Part shown: positions 9,210-17,744 of the stretch, piece by piece
Numbering within the stretch: position 1 is the stretch's first letter
How the letters are laid out: each line of letters opens with the position of its first letter
Made by a program: the position numbers and the translations under genes
NCBI GenBank assembly: GCA_028280515.1
Contig: JANQLP010000074.1
Coordinates: 1 to 64,000, forward strand
Direction: 5' to 3'
DNA from: Hyphomicrobiales bacterium
GTDB lineage: Bacteria > Pseudomonadota > Alphaproteobacteria > Rhizobiales > Methyloligellaceae
Length of the DNA stretch: 64,000 nt
The notes under the pieces: model-generated
The model's database searches: none
Seen by the model: only the letters and a program-made list of their open reading frames with translations
What the model was told of the DNA's origin: nothing

Positions 9210-10439
9210 TCAGCCAGGCTGCAGGAGGTCCGCGAGCGTGGCCGCCATCACCCTGGTCGCGGCCGTCAGGTCGTCGAGCAGCAGCTTCTCATCGGCGCGG
9301 TGTGCATTCGCCTCCAAAAAGCTGCGTGGGCCTGCGCCATACAGGACGGTCGGGATACCGCGTTCGGCATAATGACGCGCGTCCGTGTAAAGCGGGACGC
9401 CGGACGTGGCGACCGGGACGCCCAGGACATCCTGCGCATGCCGCTGCAACAGGTCGATCAACCGCTCACTCCCCGGCAGCGGCGTCAGCGGTCGGGCCAG
9501 CATGACCCGCCGCACGTCGACCGCGACGCCGGGCACAGACGCGGCTGCTTCTGCAATGATCCGGCACAAACCCGCTTCGACGTCGCCCACGTCCTCCTCC
9601 GGGATGATCCGCCGGTCGAGCCGCAGCACCACCTTGTCCGGCACCACATTGGTGTTGATGCCGCCGTTGATCAGGCCGACGACGAGGTTCGGCGCACCGA
9701 TGCCGGCAATGGCCGAGACCTTGCCAGCCAGGGTGCGGCGGTGCGCATAGAGTATCGAAAGCACAGCACTCGCCGCTTCCAGTGCATCCGCACCCGACGA
9801 CGGGTCCGCTGCATGGGCGGACCTGCCGCGGAGTTCGACCTCCAAATGCAGGCAACCGTTGTGCGCCGTCACCACGGCGTAGGCAAAGCCGGCGCAAATG
9901 GCGAGGTCCGGCGCGGTGATCGCTTCATCCAGCAACCACTTCGGGCCAATAGCGCCGCCGGTCTCTTCGTCGTAGGTGACATGTAACTCGACGGTGCCTG
10001 TCAGCCGGTCGTCAATCGGGTCCAGCGCCTTCAGGGCAAAGAGGTAGGTCGCTATGTCCGATTTCGATACCGCCACGCCACGGCCATACATGACGCCATC
10101 GCGCACCTCTGCGCCATAGGGGTCGGCGGTCCATCCCTCTCCCGGCGGTACGACATCGCCGTGCGCGTTGAGCGCTATGGTCGGGCCGTCGCCATAGTGG
10201 CGGCGCAAGACAAGGTTCGTCGCACTAACCATGCCATGCGCGCGACACAGGTCTGCGGGCACCGGATGCGCGGTGACGTCGAAACCTTCGCGCTCGATCA
10301 GGTCCTTGGTGACTTCGGCATGCCGTGCGCAATCGCCCGGCGGATTGTCGGAAGGGGTGCGGACCAGCTCGGCCAGAAATGCCTGCTGCTGCTCGACCTG
10401 CAACGACAGGGCGGACAAGATCGACGGGTCGACCGTCAT
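9210..10439 (-). CDS. M20 family metallopeptidase / deacylase (ArgE/DapE-like)
   Basis: A 409-residue M20 hydrolase. Metal ligands are visible in LNAHGDVVPPGEGW, the YDEETGGAIGP glutamates, and a late histidine in FLEANAHRADEKL. The lid or dimerisation domain contains GRSAHAADPSSG. ATG at 10439 is preferred over an upstream ATG because AAAGGA lies seven bases before it. The family cleaves N-acyl amino acids or short peptides. The neighbourhood suggests an N-acyl or N-carbamoyl intermediate. Its stop is 10 bp from the convergent end of the carbamoylase gene, and it is the last gene of the second minus-strand run, 65 bp after the phosphotriesterase-like gene. Confidence 0.88.
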   Translation of the reverse strand: MTVDPSILSALSLQVEQQQAFLAELVRTPSDNPPGDCARHAEVTKDLIEREGFDVTAHPVPADLCRAHGMVSATNLVLRRHYGDGPTIALNAHGDVVPPGEGWTADPYGAEVRDGVMYGRGVAVSKSDIATYLFALKALDPIDDRLTGTVELHVTYDEETGGAIGPKWLLDEAITAPDLAICAGFAYAVVTAHNGCLHLEVELRGRSAHAADPSSGADALEAASAVLSILYAHRRTLAGKVSAIAGIGAPNLVVGLINGGINTNVVPDKVVLRLDRRIIPEEDVGDVEAGLCRIIAEAAASVPGVAVDVRRVMLARPLTPLPGSERLIDLLQRHAQDVLGVPVATSGVPLYTDARHYAERGIPTVLYGAGPRSFLEANAHRADEKLLLDDLTAATRVMAATLADLLQPG

Positions 10440-10504
10440 GGTGCGGGTCCTTTCACGAAGACGAGGCGGCAAAGCGCGTGCCAACTGGCAACGCGATACG
10501 CCAT

Positions 10505-11554
10505 TCAGACAAAGGCCAGCAGCCGCTTCGGCGTTTCGACCAGAATGGCGTCGATCTCGTCCTCGGTGAAGTCGCGCTCACGCATCAATGGCACCGTATT
10601 CTCGAAGATGTGGCCGTAGCCATGCCCACCGTAGCGCCGCAAGCGCGTGACGTAACAGATGTCGTGGCTGATCGCGATCTGATCGAGATGACCGCGCTCG
10701 ATCAGATCGCGCATCAGCCGCAGCCGGATCGCATCGTTCGGCATGTCGATCGCCGGATTCCAGGGGTAGTAGCTGCTTTCCTGCCCGAACAGATCGAACT
10801 CGATGACGCAGCCGGTATCGGCCAGCCGGAACAGTCGATCGTGGTCGAAGATCGTGCGATCGATATGGCTGATTACGGTGCGACTGGCATCGCCGCTGTG
10901 CTCGGCGATGAAGTCCATCACTTCCTGCGGCTGTTCGGCGTCGCGCCCCGGGTGGACGTTCAGGGCTGCTCCGGTCTCCGCCTGCGCGATCAACGCCCCC
11001 TGCATCACCCGCTTTTCCAGATCGGTCCAGAGTGACTGGCAGCCGATTTCGCCGATGATGCCGGCGCGCACGTCCGTCCCCCAGGCACCGACCTGGACCT
11101 GGTCGATCATTTCAGTGGCAAAATCATCGACCGTCCGGTCGCGGTTCGCGTCGTCCTGATGCTCATCGACATAATGGCCGCAGCCCATGACGATATGTGC
11201 GCCCGTGCTCTCGGAAACCTGCGCCAGACCTTCGGGATCGGGGCGCAGGCCGCCGGAGCTCAGCTCGACCACGGTTTCGCCGCCGGCCGCGACCATATCG
11301 CCGACTTCGGCCGTCGCCAGTTCAATCGACTGCGAAATGAAGTTACGCGGCACCTTCACGCGCCCGTAGTTGATCGGCCAGCAATTGCAGCGCGTGATCT
11401 CCGGTCCCTGATCTTCCGCCGCGGCAAGCGCCGGCGGGCGAATGTCCCAGATCAGGTGTTCATGCATCAGGGTGCGGCCCAGGCGGCCGGGTTCGACCAC
11501 GCCGCGGACGGTCTGCGCCTTGCCCCTCAGGTCGTCGCGTGTAAGCCGGCTCAT
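10505..11554 (-). CDS. Phosphotriesterase-family amidohydrolase
   Basis: A 349-residue TIM-barrel hydrolase of the phosphotriesterase/lactonase family. The binuclear metal site can be traced: HxH in LMHEHLIWD, a bridging residue in GIIGEIG, one histidine in NVHPGRD, another in VISHIDRT, and the aspartate in ISHDICY. The bridging position is glutamate, not the carbamylated lysine of classical phosphotriesterase. Glutamate is also used by the phosphotriesterase homology subgroup. Members act as lactonases, esterases or amidases. The gene follows the DJ-1-like gene by 6 bp. I infer a hydrolytic role on a lactone- or amide-like intermediate of this catabolic cluster. Confidence 0.88.
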   Translation of the reverse strand: MSRLTRDDLRGKAQTVRGVVEPGRLGRTLMHEHLIWDIRPPALAAAEDQGPEITRCNCWPINYGRVKVPRNFISQSIELATAEVGDMVAAGGETVVELSSGGLRPDPEGLAQVSESTGAHIVMGCGHYVDEHQDDANRDRTVDDFATEMIDQVQVGAWGTDVRAGIIGEIGCQSLWTDLEKRVMQGALIAQAETGAALNVHPGRDAEQPQEVMDFIAEHSGDASRTVISHIDRTIFDHDRLFRLADTGCVIEFDLFGQESSYYPWNPAIDMPNDAIRLRLMRDLIERGHLDQIAISHDICYVTRLRRYGGHGYGHIFENTVPLMRERDFTEDEIDAILVETPKRLLAFV

Positions 11555-11560
11555 AAAGAT

Positions 11561-12217
11561 CTACTCCGCCGCCACCAGGGCCCGGACATAGGCCGGGCTG
11601 GTGTCGGCAGCCGCCTCGCCACCGTAGCGGACCGGGTCGGGGTAATACTCGGCATTGTGCTGCACGATGCTGGCCGCCGCCTCGCCGGCCATGTCGGCAA
11701 CGAAAGCAAGCGTCATATCGATCCCGGCGGATACGCCAGCCGACGTCCAGATCGCACCGTCATGAACATAGCGCTGTTCGACCACCTCAACGCCGTCAAA
11801 GGTTTTCATCTCAGGCAGCATTTTCCAGTGCGTCGTCGCCTTCTTGCCGTTCAGCAGGCCGGCGGCATAGAGCATCAGCGATCCGGTGCAGACCGACAGG
11901 ACGCTTTCGGCGCGCGACGCGGCATCGGCCAGGAAGTTGTTCATCGCCTGGTTCTTCATCTCCTCCAGCGCCGCGAACCCGCCGGGCACCATCAGGTAGT
12001 CAAAGTCGGGCGCTGTCGCGAACGAGTAATCCGGCGTCACCTTCAGGCCCTTGGCGCAGGTGATCGGCTCGCCGGTCTGGCTCAGCGTGAAGCAAGCCGG
12101 GCCGTCAGCATAGGCCGACCACATGGTCGCCATTTCCCATGGCCCGATCAGGTCAAGCTCCTCGAAGCCCGGATACATCAGAAAGGCAAAGCTCTGTTCG
12201 GAAAACGAACTGGTCAT
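11561..12217 (-). CDS. DJ-1/PfpI superfamily protein
   Basis: A 218-residue class-I glutamine-amidotransferase-like protein. The nucleophile elbow is SVCTGSLMLYAAG, with the cysteine that defines the DJ-1/PfpI superfamily. It is preceded by the VPGGFAALEE turn and followed by TTHWKMLPEM. The N-terminal FAFLMYPGFEELDLIGPWE is typical of isonitrile hydratase-like members. ATG at 12217 is preferred because AAGGA lies seven bases upstream; an earlier in-frame ATG at 12244 has no such site. It is the first gene of a pair with the phosphotriesterase-like gene. Possible activities are isonitrile hydratase, amidase or glyoxalase-type; sequence does not decide. Confidence 0.87.
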   Translation of the reverse strand: MTSSFSEQSFAFLMYPGFEELDLIGPWEMATMWSAYADGPACFTLSQTGEPITCAKGLKVTPDYSFATAPDFDYLMVPGGFAALEEMKNQAMNNFLADAASRAESVLSVCTGSLMLYAAGLLNGKKATTHWKMLPEMKTFDGVEVVEQRYVHDGAIWTSAGVSAGIDMTLAFVADMAGEAAASIVQHNAEYYPDPVRYGGEAAADTSPAYVRALVAAE

Positions 12218-12396
12218 ACCGGGTTCCTTCGAAATCTCAGCCAATGCGGATCACCGCGCCGTTCGCCGCAGCACGATGTGAGGTCCGCGCACTTCAACAT
12301 GCCCGTCCTGATGTATCAACGTTGCAGGACCCTTGACACCGGGTGAGGATGAGAACGCGACGTGGCGGGTGCATCTGGAAGGGGCTGCCGCTTGCG

Positions 12397-13665
12397 TCAC
12401 TCGAACCCGGTCAAATAGTCGAACGCGGCCAGCGCGTGCGCCCGCATGACGCAATGGAACTCGCTCACGCTGACGCTTTCATCGGCTGCCCCCATTCCTG
12501 CCGGTGAGCAGCCATAGACGAACGACGGTACGCCGCAGGTCCGCCAGAATCGGGTATCGGTGCCGCCGAGGCTGATAATCGGCTGCGGTTCGGCGCCCAC
12601 GGCTTCACCAGCCGCACGGCGCAAATGCGTCATCATTTCATGCCCGGGGTCGGACCAGTTCGCTTCCGGGCCACCGGCCAGCAGCTCCGTGAAAGACACA
12701 TTGGGATAGTCGGATACGATACGGGCGATTTCCGACAGCACCCGCGCCCGTTCGATACCGACCGGCAGGCGGAAGTCGACATCCAGGGTGCAACTGTCCG
12801 GCAGCATGTTGATCTTCACGCCGCCGGCAATCGTGCCGATGTTCACCGATACGCGGCGTGCCACCCGGGCCGCCCCCGCACCCAGCGCCTGATCGATCGC
12901 CGCCTGCACCGCCGGCCTGTCCATCGTCTCGCGCACCGCCGACGGTTCGTCCGGTTGCAGATCCTCGATTGTCACCAGATCGCCAATCAGCCGCGCGGCA
13001 ATCTTGGTGGCGCTGGGGCTGGTATGCGGATAGGCGCTGTGGCCACCGGGCACGGACACGTCGAAACGAACCCACAGGATCGATTTCTCGCCGAAACGGA
13101 TCGTTTCGAGCCCGCTTGGCTCGGAATTCAGAACACAGTCTCCGAGCACCTCGTCAGCACACTGCTGCGTCAACCAGTCGGCGCCCCAGCGGCCGCCGGT
13201 CTCCTCGTCCGATACCACCGTCAGCGTGACCTTACCGGGCAGGCAGCCGCGCAGGCGGTGCAGATAGGCATGGACGAAAATCAGCGCACTGGTGCCGCAC
13301 TTCATATCCACCGTGCCGCGCCCATAGACACGGCCATCGATCACGTCACCGGACAGCGGATCATGGGCCCACGCGTCACGATCGCCAATTGGGAAGACAT
13401 CGAGATGCCCGTTCAGAACCAGGTGATGGCCGGGTCCGGTGCCGTCAAAACTGCTGATCAGGTTCGGCATCTCGACGACCGGCGTCTCGTCGCGGCAGGG
13501 AATGCCCTCCTCTGCCAGAAACGCCCGCACCAGATCCGCTGCCTCACGCGTGTCGCCAGGCGGGTTGCAGGTATCGATCCGCGTGAACGCCTGCAGGAAC
13601 GACAGTTGCCGGTCGCGTTCGTCGTCCAGCCAGGACAGCAGTTTCGCCCGATGTTCGGCACTCAT
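12397..13665 (-). CDS. M20 family metallopeptidase (ArgE/DapE/ACY1-like)
   Basis: A second ArgE/DapE-type hydrolase in this cluster, 422 residues. Metal-site motifs are NGHLDVFPIGDRDAW, YGRGTVDMKCG, the SDEETGGRWGADW glutamates and a late histidine in VSEFHCVMRAH. The dimerisation domain has PGGHSAYPHTSPSA. It starts inside the end of the imidazolonepropionase-like gene with a 4-bp overlap, so the two are probably translated in a coupled way. About 180 bp without a gene separates it from the DJ-1-like gene. It is only loosely similar to the other M20 enzymes here and likely removes a different acyl group. Confidence 0.9.
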   Translation of the reverse strand: MSAEHRAKLLSWLDDERDRQLSFLQAFTRIDTCNPPGDTREAADLVRAFLAEEGIPCRDETPVVEMPNLISSFDGTGPGHHLVLNGHLDVFPIGDRDAWAHDPLSGDVIDGRVYGRGTVDMKCGTSALIFVHAYLHRLRGCLPGKVTLTVVSDEETGGRWGADWLTQQCADEVLGDCVLNSEPSGLETIRFGEKSILWVRFDVSVPGGHSAYPHTSPSATKIAARLIGDLVTIEDLQPDEPSAVRETMDRPAVQAAIDQALGAGAARVARRVSVNIGTIAGGVKINMLPDSCTLDVDFRLPVGIERARVLSEIARIVSDYPNVSFTELLAGGPEANWSDPGHEMMTHLRRAAGEAVGAEPQPIISLGGTDTRFWRTCGVPSFVYGCSPAGMGAADESVSVSEFHCVMRAHALAAFDYLTGFE

Positions 13666-14909
13666 GGCGCGGGCCCGAAATCAGGCGGCGCGACATTATG
13701 AACCAGCGCACCGGCCTTGTAGACCGCGAGGCATGGCGCGCCGCCAATCGGATAGGAGATGCCCCGCGGATCGTCGGTGTCCCAGACGGCGAGGTCGGCA
13801 GAGTGGTCGACGGCAATCACCCCGGCCGTATCGGACATCCCCAGTGCCCTTGCGGAATTCACGGTGAAGCCGCGCAACGCCTCCAGCGGCGTCAGACCGA
13901 ACATGTAGCAGGCCATGTGCATGACTGCGGCCGGCGATGTGGTCGGCGAGCTGACCGGGTTGCAGTTGGTGGCCAGCGCCATCGGCACACCGTGCGCGCG
14001 AAACGACGCCACAGGCGGTTTCTGCGTTTCATGCAAAGTCCAGTTCGCGCCGGGCAGCAGCGTCGCCACGGTGCCGGCTGCCGCCATCGCCTGCACCGTC
14101 GATTCCGAGGCGTATTCGCAGTGGTCGGCCGAGAGACCGCCGTACTTCGCCACCAGCGCCGCGGCGCCGAAGTCGGTGTACTGGTCGGCATGCAGCTTCA
14201 CCGGCAAATCGAAGGACCGGGCGCAGTCGAACAGCCGGCCGATCTGCGCATGGTCGAAGCCGACGGCATCGCAAAAGCCATCGACCTGATCGACAATGCC
14301 ATCGCGCACCGCCGCCGGCAGCACGGTCTGGCACAGGAAATCGACAAAGTCGTCGCGGCGGTCGCGATATTCCGGCGGCAGCCCGTGCGCTCCCAGAAAC
14401 GTCGAGACCACAGTCACCGGAAGGTCGCGGCCGAGGGCACGCGACACCCGCATCGCCGCCATTTCGGTTTCGAAATCAAGGCCGGAGCCGGACTTGCTTT
14501 CGACCACCGTCACGCCGTTGCTGATCAGCCGCGACATACGTGCCCGGCTGGCGGCGTAAAGTGCGTCTTCCGACAACTGCCGCGTCTGCGCCACCAGACC
14601 GGACACGCCGCCGCCACGGCTTTCCAACTCGGGCCGTCCACCGCCCTGAGACAGCACTTCAAAATCGACCAGTCCCTCTTCGCCATAGACGATGTGGGTA
14701 TGCGGGTCGACCAGACCGGGCGTCACCAGCCGGCCACGGAGGTCACGGACGGCCGCCGCATCTTGCGCCGGTAACGCGCCATGCGGCCCGACCCAGACAA
14801 TACGACCGTCCTTGATGGCAATGTCGCCGTCGGCAATGCAGCCGAAGTCATCCGCCGCCGCCATCGTGGCGACGCAACCGTGCGTCAGAAGAAGGTCGAC
14901 GTCCGCCAT
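13662..14909 (-). CDS. Imidazolonepropionase-like amidohydrolase (HutI family)
   Basis: A 415-residue amidohydrolase most like imidazolonepropionase, which opens 4-imidazolone-5-propanoate to N-formimino-glutamate in histidine degradation. The metal motif is GLVDPHTHIVYG. The HutI-specific blocks ESKSGSGLD, VKLHADQYTDFGAA and GLSADHCEYA are clear. At the position where HutI usually has a metal-binding aspartate (ALATDxNP), this protein reads ALATNCNP, an Asp-to-Asn change. No hutH, hutU or hutG is nearby. It may therefore act on a related five-membered ring such as hydantoin-5-propionate. It overlaps the next M20 gene by 4 bp and follows the Fe-S gene by 21 bp. Confidence 0.85.
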   Translation of the reverse strand: MADVDLLLTHGCVATMAAADDFGCIADGDIAIKDGRIVWVGPHGALPAQDAAAVRDLRGRLVTPGLVDPHTHIVYGEEGLVDFEVLSQGGGRPELESRGGGVSGLVAQTRQLSEDALYAASRARMSRLISNGVTVVESKSGSGLDFETEMAAMRVSRALGRDLPVTVVSTFLGAHGLPPEYRDRRDDFVDFLCQTVLPAAVRDGIVDQVDGFCDAVGFDHAQIGRLFDCARSFDLPVKLHADQYTDFGAAALVAKYGGLSADHCEYASESTVQAMAAAGTVATLLPGANWTLHETQKPPVASFRAHGVPMALATNCNPVSSPTTSPAAVMHMACYMFGLTPLEALRGFTVNSARALGMSDTAGVIAVDHSADLAVWDTDDPRGISYPIGGAPCLAVYKAGALVHNVAPPDFGPAP

Positions 14910-14930
14910 GCCGTTCTCGTCGGCCCCGCG

Positions 14931-16235
14931 TCAGCGACGCGACGCCAGTGCCTCAAGGCCGCCGACGAACTCCTTCCCGGCAAACACGTCGGGCAACACG
15001 TCTTCAAGCCATTGTGCATCGAGGTCCATGCCGTTGCCCCGCAGTGTCGGCAAGGTTTCACTGACCAGCGCCTGCCAGTCGCCGGCCATGCGCCAGCCTT
15101 CGAAGGCATCGCGCCGCGGCTCGCCGCCCAAGGCACGAACCAGGATGTCGGTGAAGTTCACCACTGGCTTGCCGCCCTGCTCGGCCGAGGCGGCAAGCTG
15201 GCCATGGCAACCGTGATAGAGCGAAACCAACGCATCGACGTCGGGCTGCGCCGCACGCGCAAGCGTCGCCGCACGGCGCTCGGCCTTCAGGCCCGGCGAC
15301 CGGTCGGCGCCCGACCCGCCGCAGGTGTAGCCGGACTCCCAGGCAATGTCGGCGATTTCAAGCCCGGGCACGGCCCTTAGCAATTGCGCCACGTTCTCGC
15401 CGAGATCAGCCATCCCGTCATGCGCATGCAACAACACGCGCATCGGAACCGGCTGCCTATAGAGCGACTGGAGCTTGCTCTCGTTGTCGATCATGAACTT
15501 GGTGACGTGCTCGAAGGCAAAGTCGGTCTGCTGATACCCGTTCAGCGTTTCGCCGATGTGCAGCTGACAGGACGGACACCAGCTCAACACCCGTTCGGGC
15601 GTGAAGTCGCCGAAGCGGGACAAGGTGCCATCGGTCACCCGCGTGCCGGTCTTGGCCTCGCCTTCCCACTTCGTGTGGATGATGCCGCAGCAGGCCGCGG
15701 GACCACCCAAGACTTCGTAGTCGACATCAATGGCGTCGAGCACATACATGGCGTTGAACAACAGGTGCGGCGTGCGCACGGCATTGCAGCCGACATAGAA
15801 GACCACGGGGACGTCACGCGGCCGCGGCGGCTGCAGCAGCTTGGCCATATCGTCGGTATCGAGTTGCATCGCCGCCATCAGGCGAATGGCGCGCGCCATT
15901 TTGCGAAACAGCTGCGGCGTATCGGTATGGGTTTCGGCCGTCACGCTGTTGGCCAGCATCAACATCGTCCGCGGATTGATGCCTTCCGGGCAGGCCGGAA
16001 TGCACAGCCCACAGCCATCGCACTGATGCGCCCAGGCTGCCGCGTGACCGGTCAGTTCACCGCCCTGGCGCAGGACATCCAGCACGCCGCCGACAATCGT
16101 TTCGTTCGGCACATTGGCAAGGCCGGCATGCGGCACCACCGGGCAGATGTCGACGCAGGCACCGCACGAGGTGCAGGCATCGGTGATGCCGCAGGCCGTG
16201 TCGGCCATGAAATCCGTAAGATCGCGCTCCATCAT
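14931..16235 (-). CDS. (Fe-S)-binding protein with two 4Fe-4S motifs and CCG domain (GlpC/HdrD-like)
   Basis: A 434-residue redox protein. Two ferredoxin motifs are near the N-terminus: CTSCGACVDICP about residue 19 and CDGCGLCIPACP about residue 70. They are followed by cysteine-rich CCG-type segments: a cysteine in FYVGCNAV, GGPAACCGIIHTKW, SWCPSCQLH, and a second set with GYTCGGSGADRSPG. The layout matches subunits that carry electrons from a flavin dehydrogenase to quinone or another carrier, as in GlpC, GlcF or HdrD. No partner flavoprotein is in the window. ATG at 16235 follows AGAGG and lies 14 bp after the Rid gene. A longer open frame upstream overlaps the Rid gene and is not convincing. 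Confidence 0.9.
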   Translation of the reverse strand: MMERDLTDFMADTACGITDACTSCGACVDICPVVPHAGLANVPNETIVGGVLDVLRQGGELTGHAAAWAHQCDGCGLCIPACPEGINPRTMLMLANSVTAETHTDTPQLFRKMARAIRLMAAMQLDTDDMAKLLQPPRPRDVPVVFYVGCNAVRTPHLLFNAMYVLDAIDVDYEVLGGPAACCGIIHTKWEGEAKTGTRVTDGTLSRFGDFTPERVLSWCPSCQLHIGETLNGYQQTDFAFEHVTKFMIDNESKLQSLYRQPVPMRVLLHAHDGMADLGENVAQLLRAVPGLEIADIAWESGYTCGGSGADRSPGLKAERRAATLARAAQPDVDALVSLYHGCHGQLAASAEQGGKPVVNFTDILVRALGGEPRRDAFEGWRMAGDWQALVSETLPTLRGNGMDLDAQWLEDVLPDVFAGKEFVGGLEALASRR

Positions 16236-16249
16236 CAAGCCTCTTCTGG

Positions 16250-16639
16250 TTAGTCGCCGAGATGCACCACCGCCTCGATTTCGACGGACATTTCCGGCAC
16301 CGCCAACCGGCTCACCTCGACCAGGGTACTGGCCGGGCGCGCAACAAAATACTGCCGCCAGACCTCGGCATGGTCGTTGAAGGCATCGATATCGGTCGTG
16401 TACATCACGATCTTGACGATGTCCTCGAACGACGCGCCGGCTGCCTTGAGAACATCGCCGAGATTTTCGAAGCACACCTCCATCTGCCGCCGGATATCGC
16501 CCGTGCCGAGAAGATTGCCCTCCGGATCGCGCGCCGTAATGCCCGCCGTGAACAGCATGTTGCCGCGCACCTTCACGCCCTGGGCAAACGGAATGCTCCG
16601 GTGCCAGGGCTTGTCGACATCAACCGTCTGCCGCGTCAT
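16250..16639 (-). CDS. Rid family protein (RidA/YjgF/RutC-like)
   Basis: A 129-residue Rid-superfamily protein with GNMLFTAGITARDPEGN and the C-terminal VPEMSVEIEAVV. RidA hydrolyses reactive enamine or imine intermediates and depends on an arginine in a PARS-type motif. The matching stretch here is RPASTLVEVSRL, where that arginine is replaced by serine. It therefore resembles Rid subgroups thought not to act as general 2-aminoacrylate deaminases. Such members are often tied to one catabolic pathway. It leads the minus-strand run containing the Fe-S protein and HutI-like enzyme, and a similar pairing with amidohydrolases occurs in pyrimidine (rut) operons. Confidence 0.9.
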   Translation of the reverse strand: MTRQTVDVDKPWHRSIPFAQGVKVRGNMLFTAGITARDPEGNLLGTGDIRRQMEVCFENLGDVLKAAGASFEDIVKIVMYTTDIDAFNDHAEVWRQYFVARPASTLVEVSRLAVPEMSVEIEAVVHLGD

Positions 16640-16857
16640 TCACCCGCTCCCGCTTTCCACCGTTCGCAAGCGACATGCCGCGTATCCGGTCAAGCTCTAT
16701 TCAATCGTGTTTTCGCGGCGGCAGCTATCAACTTGTCGTGGCTTCCCGATATCGATGCGCCGCAGATTCGCTACAAGATCAGGCGCATGGTCGCCGGGTC
16801 ACCATCGTTCGCGGCGGCGCGACAGATAGACGCCCATCTGTGACAGCCGAGATATGG

Positions 16858-17442
16858 TTAGAACGTGTCGATGATCTCGGAAACTGACTTCACCTCGGCA
16901 ATCAGCCCCATCGCCGACAAGGCGGCGTCATGCTGTGCCTGTGTCGCCGTCGAACAGGCATCGGTCGCCACCGTGACCTCATAGCCGATATCGGTGGCAT
17001 GGCGCACCGTGCCTTCGACGGCATAGGCGGTCGACACGCCGCAGCAGATGAGTTTGCGCGTGCGCAGCGAAAACAGCACCTCGTCGAGCGTCGAATTGTA
17101 GAAGCAGTTGTTCCGCGTGTGCGTTACCACATGTTCGTCCGCAGCCGGCGCCAGGTCGTCGATGAACGCGACCCCCCAGGTGCCTTCGCGCCAGGCGCCC
17201 AGTTCGATCCATTGCCGGATCAGCGGCGTGTTGGCGATGACGCCGCGGTAGTCCGGCGGTACGGCGAGACGTACATGGACGATCGGCACACCGGCGGCAC
17301 GGGCGCCGTCGAACAGGCGCCGGGCATTCGCCAGCCGCTCCTGCCGCCAGCTACTGTCCTGCCCGATGCCGACCTTGATCTTGCCGTCAGGATGGCAGTT
17401 CTCATTCTGGTAATGCGCTGCGACGATTGCCGTATCGGTCAT
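16858..17442 (-). CDS. Isochorismatase-fold protein lacking the catalytic triad (putative pseudoenzyme)
   Basis: A 194-residue protein with the isochorismatase/cysteine-hydrolase fold. The normal triad is Asp, Lys and Cys. Here the first strand reads AIVAAHYQNENCHPDG, with His where the Asp of the DMQNDF motif sits. The lysine position reads VVTHTRNNCFYN, with His. The nucleophile region reads CGVSTAYAVEGTVRHA, with Ala instead of Cys. I checked the Cys-to-Ala codon in the nucleotides (TAT GCC GTC). The frame is otherwise intact, so the change is not simple decay. It may bind rather than hydrolyse a ligand, or use another chemistry. It lies 218 bp upstream of the Rid gene and may start this run. 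Confidence 0.85.
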   Translation of the reverse strand: MTDTAIVAAHYQNENCHPDGKIKVGIGQDSSWRQERLANARRLFDGARAAGVPIVHVRLAVPPDYRGVIANTPLIRQWIELGAWREGTWGVAFIDDLAPAADEHVVTHTRNNCFYNSTLDEVLFSLRTRKLICCGVSTAYAVEGTVRHATDIGYEVTVATDACSTATQAQHDAALSAMGLIAEVKSVSEIIDTF

Positions 17443-17744
17443 ATGTCTTCCCGTTTGTTGGCCTGCAAATAGGCGCCGATGCTCTGCACAAGCCGAACAC
17501 TAGGTGCATGCGGCGCTCAAGGCCGATGAGGACCCGGACGGACTACCCGTTCTGCACGCCGTCCGCGTGGTCCGGCGTAAGCTGCCTGCGGCGGCCGCCA
17601 TCCCCGCCCTGGAATGCCGGCCGAATTCCAAGAGGCCGGCCGTGCTCGACGACATCCCGCCAGAGCGCGTCGCGCCGCGAAGCCAACCGTTCTCACACTG
17701 CGCAAGACAATGGCAGGTCTGAAACTAAGTGAACAGTATTCGGG
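17443..17744. other. Intergenic, no recognised gene
   Basis: About 300 bp between the isochorismatase-fold gene and the motA remnant. I see no convincing coding frame, RNA gene or strong hairpin. The boundary between the catabolic region and the sulfur/Fe-S region falls here. Confidence 0.5.

Noticed and set aside
16858..17442. N-carbamoylsarcosine amidase or RutB ureidoacrylate hydrolase
   Set aside because: The fold fits the context, but the catalytic Asp, Lys and Cys are all substituted.
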